A stretch of 64,000 nt of DNA from Amycolatopsis thermophila (GTDB taxonomy: Bacteria > Actinomycetota > Actinomycetes > Mycobacteriales > Pseudonocardiaceae). The stretch spans positions 992,001 to 1,056,000 of the forward strand of contig NZ_JAUSUT010000001.1 in assembly GCF_030814215.1 (NCBI RefSeq), read 5' to 3'. Within the stretch, counting starts at the first letter, position 1. Each line of letters starts with the position of its first letter. A model generated the notes under the pieces. The model did not search any database, was not told the origin of the DNA, and was given only the letters and a program-made list of their open reading frames with translations. Positions 34,561 to 43,137 of the stretch are shown here, piece by piece. A program made the translations under genes and the position numbers.

Positions 34561-35631
34561 ATGCGCATCACCTCGGCGGACGTGCCGGCACTCGAGCGGG
34601 GCGTCGCGCTGCTCGGATCCGGCGGGGGCGGGGACACGATGACAGCGGCGGTGCTGCTGCGCCGGCTGGTCACCGACGGCCCCGAACCCGAGGTGCTCCC
34701 CGTGGACGCGCTGGACCCCGCGGCCGTCGTCCTGCCGGTGGGCATCGTCGGCGCGACGGCCGCCTTCACCGAGAAACTGCCCAGCGGCGCGGAGTTCGCG
34801 ACAGCGGTGTCGGCGATCGAACGGTGGACCGGTGACCGCGCCGACGTCCTCGTGTCGATCGAGATCGGCGGGCTGAACGGGCTGATGCCGCTGGTCGTCG
34901 CCGGGGACCTAGGCCTGCCGTGCGCGGACGCGGACCTGTCCGGGCGCGGGCTGCCGCGGCTGGACCAGCTGTCCATCGCCGCCACCGGACGTGGGCTGGC
35001 GCCGGCCGCGATCGCCGAACCGGGCGGCCAGGTGCTGGTGCTGGCGGCCGGTTCGGACGCCTCCGTCGAACGCGGCGCCCGTGCCTTCCTGGCGAGTTCC
35101 GGCGGCTGGGCGGCGATGGCGTTCGCCCCGGTGCCCGCCGGTGAGCTGCCGTCGTGCGCGGTGATCGGCAGTGTGAGCGCCGCACTGGAGCTGGGGCGAC
35201 GCGTGCTCGCGGCCGGGGAGAGCCCGGCCGCGGACCGGCTGGCGGAGGCCTCCGGCGGGCGCGTGCTCGCGCGCGGACGTGTGCTGGAGGTGTCCCGCCA
35301 CGTCGGGCCGGGCAGCCACGGCAGCGCCGGGTTCGGCCGGGGCAGCGCGACGCTGACCGACCACGCCGGTGGCGCCCTGCTGCGGCTGGAGATGGAGAAC
35401 GAGTACCTGCTGGCGCTGCGGGACGGGCGGCCGGTGGCGTCCACCCCGGACGTGATCACCGTGGTCGACCACCGCACCGGCGTGCCCGTGCCGTGCGACG
35501 CGATCCGCGCCGGCCTCGAGGTCGACGTGCTGCAGCTGGCCGCGGCCCCGTTCTGGACGGATCCGCGCCGTCTGCCCGTGCTGCGGCCCCGCGCGTACGG
35601 CATCGACTCCGACCCGGTGCTCGCCCCGTGA
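34561..35631 (+). CDS. DUF917 protein 3 (divergent)
   Basis: A 356-residue DUF917 protein, more distant than the adjacent pair: LLGSGGGGDTMTAA, VSIEIGGLNGLMPLV, then CADADLSGRGLPRLDQL in place of DADGMGRAFPELQM. The changed central block suggests a different substrate or loss of one activity. ATG 34561 has AAGG five bases upstream. It overlaps the PucR regulator by GTGA, so regulator and enzyme are made together. Confidence 0.82.
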   Translation: MRITSADVPALERGVALLGSGGGGDTMTAAVLLRRLVTDGPEPEVLPVDALDPAAVVLPVGIVGATAAFTEKLPSGAEFATAVSAIERWTGDRADVLVSIEIGGLNGLMPLVVAGDLGLPCADADLSGRGLPRLDQLSIAATGRGLAPAAIAEPGGQVLVLAAGSDASVERGARAFLASSGGWAAMAFAPVPAGELPSCAVIGSVSAALELGRRVLAAGESPAADRLAEASGGRVLARGRVLEVSRHVGPGSHGSAGFGRGSATLTDHAGGALLRLEMENEYLLALRDGRPVASTPDVITVVDHRTGVPVPCDAIRAGLEVDVLQLAAAPFWTDPRRLPVLRPRAYGIDSDPVLAP

Positions 35632-37124
35632 TCGTGCGCCGCCTGCTGGCCCTGCCGTCGTGGGCCACGGACGTCCGGGTGCTGGCCGGGCAGTCCGGTC
35701 TGGACCGTCCACTGGAGACAGTCCGGGCGACCCTCGACGCCGGTGACGAACCCGGCCGCGGGGAGCTGCTGGTCCTGGCGCGCGAGCTGCGCGGCACCGA
35801 CTGGCAGCTCGACGCCCTCCTGCGGCGCGGCGCGGACAGCGGTGCCGCCGGGCTGCTGCTGCCGGAGCTGGAACCGCTGGCCGCCACCCGGATGCTGGCG
35901 GACCGGCTGGCGATGCCGCTGCTGGTGACCGCGGCCCGGCCGCTGGACCTGCTCGTCGAGGCGCGACTCATGCTCGCCGCCCCGGACCTGGACCGCGCGA
36001 ACCTCGTGCTGGCCACCCACCGCGCCCTCGGCGAACGGCTGCGCTCGCCGGAGGAGGTGGTGGCCGCGTTGCGCGAGCTGTTGCGGTCGCCGGTCGCGTT
36101 GCTCGACGACCGGGGCGAGCCGCTGGCCGGGGAGCTCGCGTCGGCGGCGCGGGTTCGCGTGGACGAGCCGGTGCCGCAGCGGGTGGACCTCGACGACCGG
36201 GTTCTGCTCGCGCATCCCGCGTTGCTCGGCGGCCCGGTGCTGTGGGTGGCAGCCGAGCTGAGCGGTGCCGACGCGGCCCGGGCGGACGTGGTGCCGCCCG
36301 CGCTGGCGGTCGCGGCCGGGGCCGTGCAGCGGTGGCTGCTGGCCAACCGGCTGGAACTGGAGCGGGACGCGCGCTCGCGAACGGCGCTGCTGGGCGATCT
36401 GCTGCGCGTGGACGGCGAGCCCGGGGCGGACCTGCGCCGCCGGGCGGCCGACGCGGGATGGCGGCTGGGCGGCTGGCACGTCGGGTTGCGGATCGGGGTC
36501 TCACCCACTGTGGACACGGTGGCCCGGACGACCGAGGTGGTCCGGGCGCTGCGGGCCGAGCAGATCGCGGCGGTGGTCGTCGAGCACGGCGACGGCTGGA
36601 CCGGCTGGGTGACGTTCGACCAGGAACCGACCGCGGAACGCGTGCGCACGCTCGCGGGCCGCCTCCGCGCCGCGCACAAGACGCTGCGGCGCACGCTCGG
36701 CGCGCACCTCGGCGTCGGCCGCCCGCACCCGCGCCCGGACGGCCTCGCGGCGACCATCGCGGAGGCCACCGACGCCGCCCGCCTGGCCGCGACCCGCCCC
36801 GAGTCGGGCCACTTCCTGCACGTCGACCAGCTCGGGATGGCTCAGCTGCTGCTGGAGTGGACCCGGACGGACACGTTCGAACCCGCCGCCCGCGCACTGG
36901 TCGCCCCGCTCCGGGACGCGCCGGGCGACCTCGTCCGGACGCTCGCCGCGTACCTCGACGCGGAGTCCTCGATCGCCGAGACCGCCGCCGTGCTGGGCGT
37001 GCACCGCAACACCGTGGCAGCGCGGATCGCCCGGGTCGAGCAGCTGCTCGACGTCGACCTCTCCCGGCCCGACGACCGCCTGGCGCTGCACCTGGCTTCC
37101 CGAGCCATCACGCTCGACGACTGA
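35628..37124 (+). CDS. PucR family transcriptional regulator
   Basis: A 498-residue regulator with an N-terminal PucR-type sensing domain (residues ~1-115), a central GGDEF-like/CdaR region (~280-400), and a C-terminal PucR HTH with YLDAESSIAETAAVLGVHRNT. PucR proteins activate purine, allantoin, ureide and amino acid degradation genes. GTG 35628 overlaps the DUF917 stop. It is the likely pathway-specific regulator of the permease-HyuA-DUF917 locus. Confidence 0.87.
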   Translation: MIVRRLLALPSWATDVRVLAGQSGLDRPLETVRATLDAGDEPGRGELLVLARELRGTDWQLDALLRRGADSGAAGLLLPELEPLAATRMLADRLAMPLLVTAARPLDLLVEARLMLAAPDLDRANLVLATHRALGERLRSPEEVVAALRELLRSPVALLDDRGEPLAGELASAARVRVDEPVPQRVDLDDRVLLAHPALLGGPVLWVAAELSGADAARADVVPPALAVAAGAVQRWLLANRLELERDARSRTALLGDLLRVDGEPGADLRRRAADAGWRLGGWHVGLRIGVSPTVDTVARTTEVVRALRAEQIAAVVVEHGDGWTGWVTFDQEPTAERVRTLAGRLRAAHKTLRRTLGAHLGVGRPHPRPDGLAATIAEATDAARLAATRPESGHFLHVDQLGMAQLLLEWTRTDTFEPAARALVAPLRDAPGDLVRTLAAYLDAESSIAETAAVLGVHRNTVAARIARVEQLLDVDLSRPDDRLALHLASRAITLDD

Positions 37125-37125
37125 G

Positions 37126-37536
37126 TCAGCCCGCGCCGTCGAGTTTGGTCAGCAGCCGGCCCAGCTCGGCCAGCTCGTCACCGTCCAGCGCGGCCAGGAA
37201 CGGCGGCGGCTCGCTCAGCAGCCGGCCGGCCGCGGCCGCCGCCTCGGCGCCCGCGGGGGTCACCGCGACCAGCCGGCGCCGGCGGTCGTCCGGGTGGACG
37301 GTCCGGGACACCAGCCCGCGCTGCTCCAGGTCGTCCACCACGATCGTCGTGTAGGGACGGTCGGTGTGCAGCAGCTCCGCGAGCTCGCCCAGCGTCAGCG
37401 GCCCGGGCGCGAGCCGCCGCAGCGCCTTGGTCTTGACGAAGCTCAAACCGAGCGCCTCGGTCACCGCCTTGCGCCGGTCGTGCCGGTGCAGCACCAGGTC
37501 CTGCATCAGCGCCCAGACGCGTTCCGCCTCGGTCAC
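37126..37536 (-). CDS. MarR family transcriptional regulator
   Basis: A 136-residue winged-helix repressor with LTLGELAELLHTDRPYTTIVVDDLEQRGLV as recognition region (described by residues ~47-77) and the basic wing HPDDRRRRLVAVT. GTG 37536 overlaps the exporter stop (GTGA). It most likely represses its own operon through the ACAGT-N4-ACTGT palindrome upstream of the exporter. Confidence 0.87.
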   Translation of the reverse strand: MTEAERVWALMQDLVLHRHDRRKAVTEALGLSFVKTKALRRLAPGPLTLGELAELLHTDRPYTTIVVDDLEQRGLVSRTVHPDDRRRRLVAVTPAGAEAAAAAGRLLSEPPPFLAALDGDELAELGRLLTKLDGAG

Positions 37537-38963
37537 CGCGCCCCCACCGGCTCCTCGAACTGCGCCGTCGCCCGCTCGGCGGTCCCCCTCGCCCAGCTGC
37601 CGGTCGTCACCACGCCGAGCACCATCACCACCACGCCGCATCCGGCCATGATCCACCACGCGATGTGACTCGCGGCGGGGAATCCCTCGGTGAACGGGCC
37701 CCGGATGCGCGACGTGACCACCGCGCCCAGCAGGGCCACCCCGAGCGACGCCCCGACCTGACGGCTGGTCGACGCGACCGCCGCCGCCACCCCGGCCTGC
37801 GCGCGCGGCATGCCGGACACCGCGGTGTTGGTGATCGGCGGGTTCAGCATCCCGAACCCGGCGCCGAACACCACGTAGGCCAGCACCAGCCAGCCGAACC
37901 CGGTGTCCGCGCCGAGCCGGGTGAGCAGCACCCCGCTGACCGCCAGCCCGAGCCCCCCGGCGACGAGCGGGATCCGGGACCCGCGCGAGGCCACGAGCCG
38001 CCCGGACCACGGCGCCAGCGCGAAGATCACCAGCGCGCTGGGCAGGGTCAGCAGGCCCGCGTGCAGCGGCGTGTACCCGCGGACGTTCTGCAGGTACAGC
38101 GCGTTGAGGAACAGGAACCCGGACAGCCCGGCGAACCCGCACACCGCGATCAGGGTCGCGCCGGAGAACGGCACGCTCGCGAAGAACCTGGGATCCAGCA
38201 ACGGTTCCGCCCGCCGCCGTTCGTAGGCGACGAGGCCGATGGCGGCGACCACAGCCACCGCGAAGCAGCCGAGGGTCGGGCCGGAGAGCCAGCCGTGGTA
38301 TGGGGCTTCGATGATCCCGTAGGTCAGGCTCGCCAGCACCACGACCACCAGCAGCTGCCCCACCGGGTCGAGCCGCCGCGCCCGCGGCGCCTTCGACTCC
38401 GGCACGAACAGCGCGGTCAGCACGAGCCCGGCCACCCCGACCGGGATGTTGATCCAGAAGATCGACCGCCACCCGACCGCGTCCACCAGGACGCCGCCGA
38501 GCAGCGGGCCGAGCGCCATGCTCAGCCCGACCACCGCGCCCCACACGCCGATCGCCCGCGCGCGTTCCCGCGCGTCGGTGAAGGTGTTGGTGATGATCGA
38601 CATGGCGACCGGGTTGAGCATGCTGCCGCCGACCGCCTGCACCGCCCGGAACGCGATCAGCAGGCCGATGTTCGGCGCGATGCTGCACAGCAGCGAGCCC
38701 AGCGTGAACAGCACGAGCCCGGTCTGGAACGTGCGCCGCCGCCCGATCCGGTCCGCCGTCGACCCCGACAGCATCAGCAGGCTGGCCAGCACCAGCGTGT
38801 AGGCGTCGATGGTCCACTGCAGGCTCGACACGCTCGCGGAGAAGTCGCGCTCGATGGCGGGCAGCGCGAGGTTGACGATCGTCGTGTCCATCGAGACGAC
38901 GAACAGACTCAGGCAGCAGATCGCGAGCACGAGGAGGCGACGACGGCGCGTCAGGTCCGGCAC
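37533..38963 (-). CDS. EmrB/QacA-type MFS multidrug exporter
   Basis: A 476-residue transporter with about 14 hydrophobic helices, motif A GSTADRIGRRRTF, the DHA2 motif VNLALPAIERDF after helix 1, and motif C GAVVGLSMALGPLLGGVL. DHA2 pumps expel drugs, dyes or the cell's own metabolites using the proton gradient. GTG 38963 follows a GGGGGA stretch. It is operonic with the MarR gene. Confidence 0.9.
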   Translation of the reverse strand: MPDLTRRRRLLVLAICCLSLFVVSMDTTIVNLALPAIERDFSASVSSLQWTIDAYTLVLASLLMLSGSTADRIGRRRTFQTGLVLFTLGSLLCSIAPNIGLLIAFRAVQAVGGSMLNPVAMSIITNTFTDARERARAIGVWGAVVGLSMALGPLLGGVLVDAVGWRSIFWINIPVGVAGLVLTALFVPESKAPRARRLDPVGQLLVVVVLASLTYGIIEAPYHGWLSGPTLGCFAVAVVAAIGLVAYERRRAEPLLDPRFFASVPFSGATLIAVCGFAGLSGFLFLNALYLQNVRGYTPLHAGLLTLPSALVIFALAPWSGRLVASRGSRIPLVAGGLGLAVSGVLLTRLGADTGFGWLVLAYVVFGAGFGMLNPPITNTAVSGMPRAQAGVAAAVASTSRQVGASLGVALLGAVVTSRIRGPFTEGFPAASHIAWWIMAGCGVVVMVLGVVTTGSWARGTAERATAQFEEPVGAR

Positions 38964-38991
38964 AGGTCCCCCGAAACGTTGTGTTCCTATA

Positions 38992-39005
38992 ACAGTTAGC
39001 ACTGT
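38992..39005. promoter_or_regulatory. ACAGT-N4-ACTGT palindrome upstream of exporter
   Basis: ACAGTTAGCACTGT lies 29-42 bases upstream of the exporter start codon, in an AT-richer stretch with a TATAGG-like -10 on the minus strand just downstream. Size and position fit a MarR operator. Confidence 0.5.
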
Positions 39006-39056
39006 ACAACTTCCTGGCCAGCGGAACCACTGTGATTCACCACGCCCCTGGACTTG

Positions 39057-39071
39057 AATCATCGAATGATT
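39057..39071. promoter_or_regulatory. Perfect 15-bp palindrome before the dehydratase gene
   Basis: AATCATCGAATGATT, 6-bp arms around CGA, 43 bases upstream of the dehydratase GTG. AT-rich and perfectly symmetric in GC-rich surroundings, typical of an operator for a GntR or similar repressor. No such regulator gene is adjacent. Confidence 0.5.
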
Positions 39072-39113
39072 TAACGTTCGAGCACATCGGACTCGACGGA
39101 GAGGAAGCAGCTC

Positions 39114-40838
39114 GTGACGGGGCAGAGGCGGAGCGCGGCGTGGTTCGGGGCGACCGGCCGGGCGGGGATGATCTACCGGTCCTGGATGCGCAACCAGGGC
39201 TTCGGGGCCGAGGTCTTCGACGGCAGGCCGGTCATCGGCATCGCGACCAGCGCGTCGGAACTGGCCCCGTGCAACGCGCACCTGCACCGGGTGGCCGAGG
39301 CGGTCAAGCGCGGCGTGTGGCAGGCCGGCGGGTTCCCGCTGGAGTTCCCGACGATGGCGACCGGGGAGACGCTGATGCGCCCGACCGCCATGCTCTACCG
39401 CAACCTGATGGCGATGGAGGTCGAGGAGCTGATCCGCGCCAACCCGCTCGACGGCGTGGTGCTGCTTTCCGGCTGCGACAAGACGACCCCGGCGATGCTG
39501 ATGGCCGCGGCGAGCGTCGACCTGCCCGCGGTGATGGTCACCGGCGGCCCGATGCTCAACGGCAAGTACCGCGGCACCGACGTCGGCTCCGGCACGCACG
39601 TGTGGAAGTTCGAGGAGGAGCTCAAGGCCGGGCGCATGACCCAGGAGGAGTGCTTCTTCGCCGAGGGCTGCATGGCGCGGTCGAACGGGCACTGCATGAC
39701 GATGGGCACCGCCTCGACGATGGCGTGCATGGCCGAGGCGCTGGGCATGCAGCTGCCCGGCTCGGCGACGTGGCCCGCCGTGGACGCGCGGCGGTTCGAG
39801 ATCGCGCAGTCCGCGGGGCAGCGGATCGTGGCGATGGTCGAGGAGGACCTGCGCCCGTCGCGGATCCTCACGCGGGAGGCGTTCGAGAACGCGATCCGGG
39901 TCAACGCCGCGATCGGCGGCTCGACGAACGCGATCATCCACCTGCTCGCGATCGCCGGGCGCGCCGACGTCGACCTGTCGCTCGACGACTTCGACACGCT
40001 CATCCGCGAGATCCCGACGCTGGTCAACCTGATGCCGTCGGGCAAGTACCTGATGGAGGACTTCTGCTACGCCGGCGGACTGCCGGTGGTGATGCGGCAG
40101 CTCGTGGAAGCGGGGCTGCTGCACGCCGGCAGCGTCAGCGTCACCGGCAAGCCGGTGTCGGACAACGTCGCCGCGGCGGAGAACTTCAACACCGACGTGA
40201 TCACCACGGTGGACGAGCCGTTACAGCCCGCCGGCAACGGGACGGCCGTGCTGCGCGGCAACCTGTGCCCGGGCGGCGCGGTGATCAAGCAGTCGGCCGC
40301 GTCGCCGCACCTGCTCAAGCACCGGGGACGGGCGCTGGTGTTCGACACGGTCGAGGACTACCACGCCGTCGCCGACGACCCGGACCTCGACGTGGACGAG
40401 ACGAGCATCCTGGTGATCCGCGGTGCCGGGCCGAAGGGCTACCCGGGCATGCCGGAGGTGTCGAACGTCGCGCTGCCGGCGAAGCTGCTCAAGGCGGGCG
40501 TGACGGACATGGTGCGGATCTGCGACGGGCGGATGAGCGGGACGGGGTACGGCACGGTGGTCCTGCACGTCACGCCGGAGTCGGCCGCGGGTGGACCGCT
40601 CGCGCTGGTGCGCACGGGTGATCTCATCACGCTGGACGTGGCGGCGCGGACGCTGAACGTCGAGGTGTCCGACGAGGAGCTGGCCGCGCGGCGCGCCGCG
40701 TGGCAGGCGCCGCCTGCGCCGTACACCAGCGGGTACACGTGGCTCTACACCCAGCACGTGCTGCAGGCCGACGAAGGCGCGGACTTCGACTTCCTGCGGG
40801 GCCGGCGCGGGCACGCCGTGCCGCGGGATTCGCACTAG
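39114..40838 (+). CDS. IlvD/Edd family dehydratase (sugar-acid type)
   Basis: A 574-residue Fe-S dehydratase. Cluster cysteines are Cys53 (SELAPCNAH), Cys121 (LLSGCDKTTPA) and Cys194 (NGHCMTMGTAST). Length, and the SELAPCN start in place of the IlvD pattern, favour the pentonate dehydratase branch (L-arabinonate or D-xylonate type) over branched-chain amino acid dihydroxyacid dehydratase. It removes water from an aldonate to give a 2-keto-3-deoxy acid. GAGG precedes GTG 39114. It stands alone apart from the operator-like palindrome. Confidence 0.85.
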   Translation: MTGQRRSAAWFGATGRAGMIYRSWMRNQGFGAEVFDGRPVIGIATSASELAPCNAHLHRVAEAVKRGVWQAGGFPLEFPTMATGETLMRPTAMLYRNLMAMEVEELIRANPLDGVVLLSGCDKTTPAMLMAAASVDLPAVMVTGGPMLNGKYRGTDVGSGTHVWKFEEELKAGRMTQEECFFAEGCMARSNGHCMTMGTASTMACMAEALGMQLPGSATWPAVDARRFEIAQSAGQRIVAMVEEDLRPSRILTREAFENAIRVNAAIGGSTNAIIHLLAIAGRADVDLSLDDFDTLIREIPTLVNLMPSGKYLMEDFCYAGGLPVVMRQLVEAGLLHAGSVSVTGKPVSDNVAAAENFNTDVITTVDEPLQPAGNGTAVLRGNLCPGGAVIKQSAASPHLLKHRGRALVFDTVEDYHAVADDPDLDVDETSILVIRGAGPKGYPGMPEVSNVALPAKLLKAGVTDMVRICDGRMSGTGYGTVVLHVTPESAAGGPLALVRTGDLITLDVAARTLNVEVSDEELAARRAAWQAPPAPYTSGYTWLYTQHVLQADEGADFDFLRGRRGHAVPRDSH

Positions 40839-40843
40839 GCGCG

Positions 40844-40858
40844 TTACCCGTGAGGTAA
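40844..40858. promoter_or_regulatory. TTACC-N5-GGTAA inverted repeat
   Basis: TTACCCGTGAGGTAA between the dehydratase stop and the alpha/beta hydrolase, 67 bases before the hydrolase start. A possible MerR- or TetR-type site; a 5-bp arm alone is modest evidence. Confidence 0.3.
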
Positions 40859-40924
40859 TCGATTCGCCGAGGATCCCGGCCCACGATGGTCATCGACGAT
40901 CCGATCTTCCCCGGAGGGAAAACG

Positions 40925-41788
40925 ATGACCTACGTGAACGGCGCCGACGGCACGAAGCTCTACGTCGAGGACGCCGGTGACGGCGCGCCGGTCGTGTTCG
41001 TGTCCAGCGCCTGGCTCGGCACGCGCATGTGGGAGTTCCAGGTGCCGGCGGTGGTGGCCGCCGGCCACCGCGCCGTCACCTACGACCGGCGCGGGCACGG
41101 GCGGTCCGACCGGCCCTGGGACGGCTACGACTACGACACGCTCGCCGACGACCTCGCCGCCATCCTCGGCGAGCTGGACCTCAGCGGGGTCACCCTGGTG
41201 AGCCAGTCGATGGGTGCCGGCGAGGTGGTGCGGTACCTGACCCGGCACGGCTCGGCGCGGGTGGCCGGAATCGTGCTGATCGCGCCGCTCACCCCGCTGC
41301 CGATGTGGCTGCCCGACAACCCGCAGGGCATCCCGCTGGAGGTGTTCGAGGCGGAGGACCGGCTGCGCGCCGCCGACCGGCCGGGGTGGATGACGGCGTC
41401 GGCGACCGGCTTCTTCGGCGACGACCACCCGGAGGTGTCGGTGTCGGACGCGATGCGGCGGTGGATGATCGACCAGTGCCTGGACGTGTCCGCGCGGGCC
41501 ACCAGCCAGGTCGCGCGGGCGGTTTTCACGACGGACTTCCGCGCCGAACTGCCCACAGTGGACCTTCCCGCGCTGGTCCTGCACGGGGAACGGGACGTGC
41601 AGGCGCCGATCGACCTCTGCGGCCGCCGGACCGCGGAACTCCTGCCGGACGCGCGGCTGCGCACCTACCCGGACGCCGCGCACGGCCTGTTCATCACCCA
41701 CGCCGCGGCCCTGAACGCCGACCTCCTCGGCTTCCTCTCCCGGCGCGTCGCCGCCGGCGCCGCCGAGGGAAGTGTTCGAGCCAGTTGA
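40925..41788 (+). CDS. Alpha/beta hydrolase (non-heme peroxidase/esterase-like)
   Basis: A 287-residue alpha/beta-hydrolase. Nucleophile elbow SQSMG, acid in HGERDVQAP, histidine in PDAAHGLF, so the Ser-Asp-His triad is complete; oxyanion region is SSAWLGTRMWEF. Sequence resembles cofactor-free haloperoxidase/arylesterase proteins. ATG 40925 is chosen because GGAGGG sits seven bases upstream; ATG 40886 would put that site inside the gene. Substrate unknown. Confidence 0.85.
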   Translation: MTYVNGADGTKLYVEDAGDGAPVVFVSSAWLGTRMWEFQVPAVVAAGHRAVTYDRRGHGRSDRPWDGYDYDTLADDLAAILGELDLSGVTLVSQSMGAGEVVRYLTRHGSARVAGIVLIAPLTPLPMWLPDNPQGIPLEVFEAEDRLRAADRPGWMTASATGFFGDDHPEVSVSDAMRRWMIDQCLDVSARATSQVARAVFTTDFRAELPTVDLPALVLHGERDVQAPIDLCGRRTAELLPDARLRTYPDAAHGLFITHAAALNADLLGFLSRRVAAGAAEGSVRAS

Positions 41789-41889
41789 CGCCGCGGGATC
41801 CGTTCGCCACGCGGCGGGCGATCTGATCCTCCCGTTCCGGGCTGGTGAACCGGACTCGCCGATCCCGCATCGCCTGGATCGAGCTTGCC

Positions 41890-41929
41890 ACGAGTATCGC
41901 CGCGCCGCCTTCGGCGTGGCGATACTCGT
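41890..41929. terminator. Hairpin between convergent hydrolase and citrate-synthase-like genes
   Basis: ACGAGTATCGCC (41890-41901) pairs perfectly with GGCGATACTCGT (41918-41929), with a further GCCG/CGGC stem inside. It lies between two converging stops and is well placed to terminate both directions. Confidence 0.6.
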
Positions 41930-41937
41930 CCTCGGAC

Positions 41938-43062
41938 TCAGGTGAGTACCCGGAACCGCAGGCCGGGTTCGTGGTACTCCTCCAGCGCGTGCGCCACCCA
42001 GCCGGCCGTGCGGGCGATCGCGAACACCGCCTCGCCCGCATCGGGACGCATGTCGTAGGTGTGCATCATCGCGGCGAGCGCCAGATCGACGTTCGGGAAC
42101 AGGTCGGGGCGGCCGGACAGCTGGTCGCGCAACAGGCCGACCACCGGGTTCTCCGGCAGCAGCGCGAAAAGCGCGTCCGCCCGCGGGTCGCGCCGCTGGT
42201 AGATCCGGTGCCCGAACCCGGGAATGCCGCCCGTGGCGCGCAACCGCTCCGACAACGCCTCCACCGGGTTCTCCCGCGCCTCGGACAGGAACCGGTACGC
42301 CAGGGTGCTCGCCCCGCCGTGGTAGTGCCCGTCCATCGCGCCGAGCCCGGCCGACACCACCGCGTACAGGTTGGCCCGCGCGCTCGCCGCCACCCGTGCG
42401 GCCACTGTGGACACGGCCAGTCCGTGGTCGGCCAGCAGGACCAGGGCCGCGTCGAGGACCCGCGGCTCGGGCCGCCGCGAGGTCAGTTTCGGCCACAGCC
42501 GCTCGCCGAGGGTCCCGTGCGTCGTCCTGCCCGGCAGGGCGTCGGCGAGCACGCCGATCAACCGCTCCGCGGCCGGGCGCACCGCCTCCGGCGCGAGGTC
42601 GAACCGCAGCGGATCGGCGGCGCCGAGGACCGCGACGGCGACCCGCAGGTGGTCGGTCAGCCGGGCCGTCCCGGGCAGCGCCGAGGTGGCCGACCGCACC
42701 AGCTCGACGTCGTCCGACGACACCGGGAACCCCGGGCGGTCCGCCAGTTCCCCGGTCCACAGGAAGTGCGCCACGGACTCCAGCCCCCACTCGCCGGCCA
42801 GGTCGGCCGCGCGCTGCCCGCGGAAGTACACCTCGTCGTCGGTGATCCGGGTCAGCCGCGTCCGGATGCCCTCCACCACACCCGGCTCGCGACCCCGCCC
42901 GGCCAGCCGGTCGACCTCCTCCGCCGCGAACAGGCTCCCCCGCCGCCCCGGCCGCCGGACACTCGTCAGCAGTCCCCGGCTCGCGTATGCGTACACGGTT
43001 TCGGCCTTGACCCCGAGCCGGCGCGCCACCTCGGCCGTCGTGAGGAAGCCCTCGTCGCCCAT
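41938..43062 (-). CDS. Citrate synthase family protein with N-terminal helix-turn-helix
   Basis: A 374-residue protein. Residues ~5-55 form a MerR/excisionase-like HTH (LTTAEVARRLGVKAETVYAY, then basic RRPGRRGSLFAAEEVDRL). The rest is a citrate synthase fold with catalytic-type GHYHGGAS and GFGHRIYQRRDPRA histidines, and Asp in FPNVDLALAA. The DNA-binding domain suggests that it senses acyl-CoA or oxaloacetate, or moonlights as regulator of the divergent citrate synthase gene. Methylcitrate or citrate synthesis is possible. ATG 43062 is favoured because the HTH begins right after it. Confidence 0.82.
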   Translation of the reverse strand: MGDEGFLTTAEVARRLGVKAETVYAYASRGLLTSVRRPGRRGSLFAAEEVDRLAGRGREPGVVEGIRTRLTRITDDEVYFRGQRAADLAGEWGLESVAHFLWTGELADRPGFPVSSDDVELVRSATSALPGTARLTDHLRVAVAVLGAADPLRFDLAPEAVRPAAERLIGVLADALPGRTTHGTLGERLWPKLTSRRPEPRVLDAALVLLADHGLAVSTVAARVAASARANLYAVVSAGLGAMDGHYHGGASTLAYRFLSEARENPVEALSERLRATGGIPGFGHRIYQRRDPRADALFALLPENPVVGLLRDQLSGRPDLFPNVDLALAAMMHTYDMRPDAGEAVFAIARTAGWVAHALEEYHEPGLRFRVLT

Positions 43063-43085
43063 CGACCTGCTCTTTCCCGATTTAC

Positions 43086-43116
43086 ATTGACCCAATCAAT
43101 ATTGACAATACTCAAT
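43086..43116. promoter_or_regulatory. Alternating ATTGA/TCAAT boxes between divergent citrate synthase genes
   Basis: ATTGA (43086-43090), TCAAT (43096-43100), ATTGA (43101-43105) and TCAAT (43112-43116) form two adjacent inverted repeats in a 75-base AT-rich gap. TTGACA at 43102-43107 could be the -35 of the rightward gene. The HTH of the leftward gene product is a natural candidate to bind here. Confidence 0.5.
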
Positions 43117-43137
43117 CAAGGTTACGACAGTGGACGC

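Noticed and set aside
41789..41937. Short minus-strand frame (MRDRRVRFTSPERED...) after the alpha/beta hydrolase
   Set aside because: Interrupted by the strong hairpin region, no ribosome site, no recognised family; treated as intergenic.
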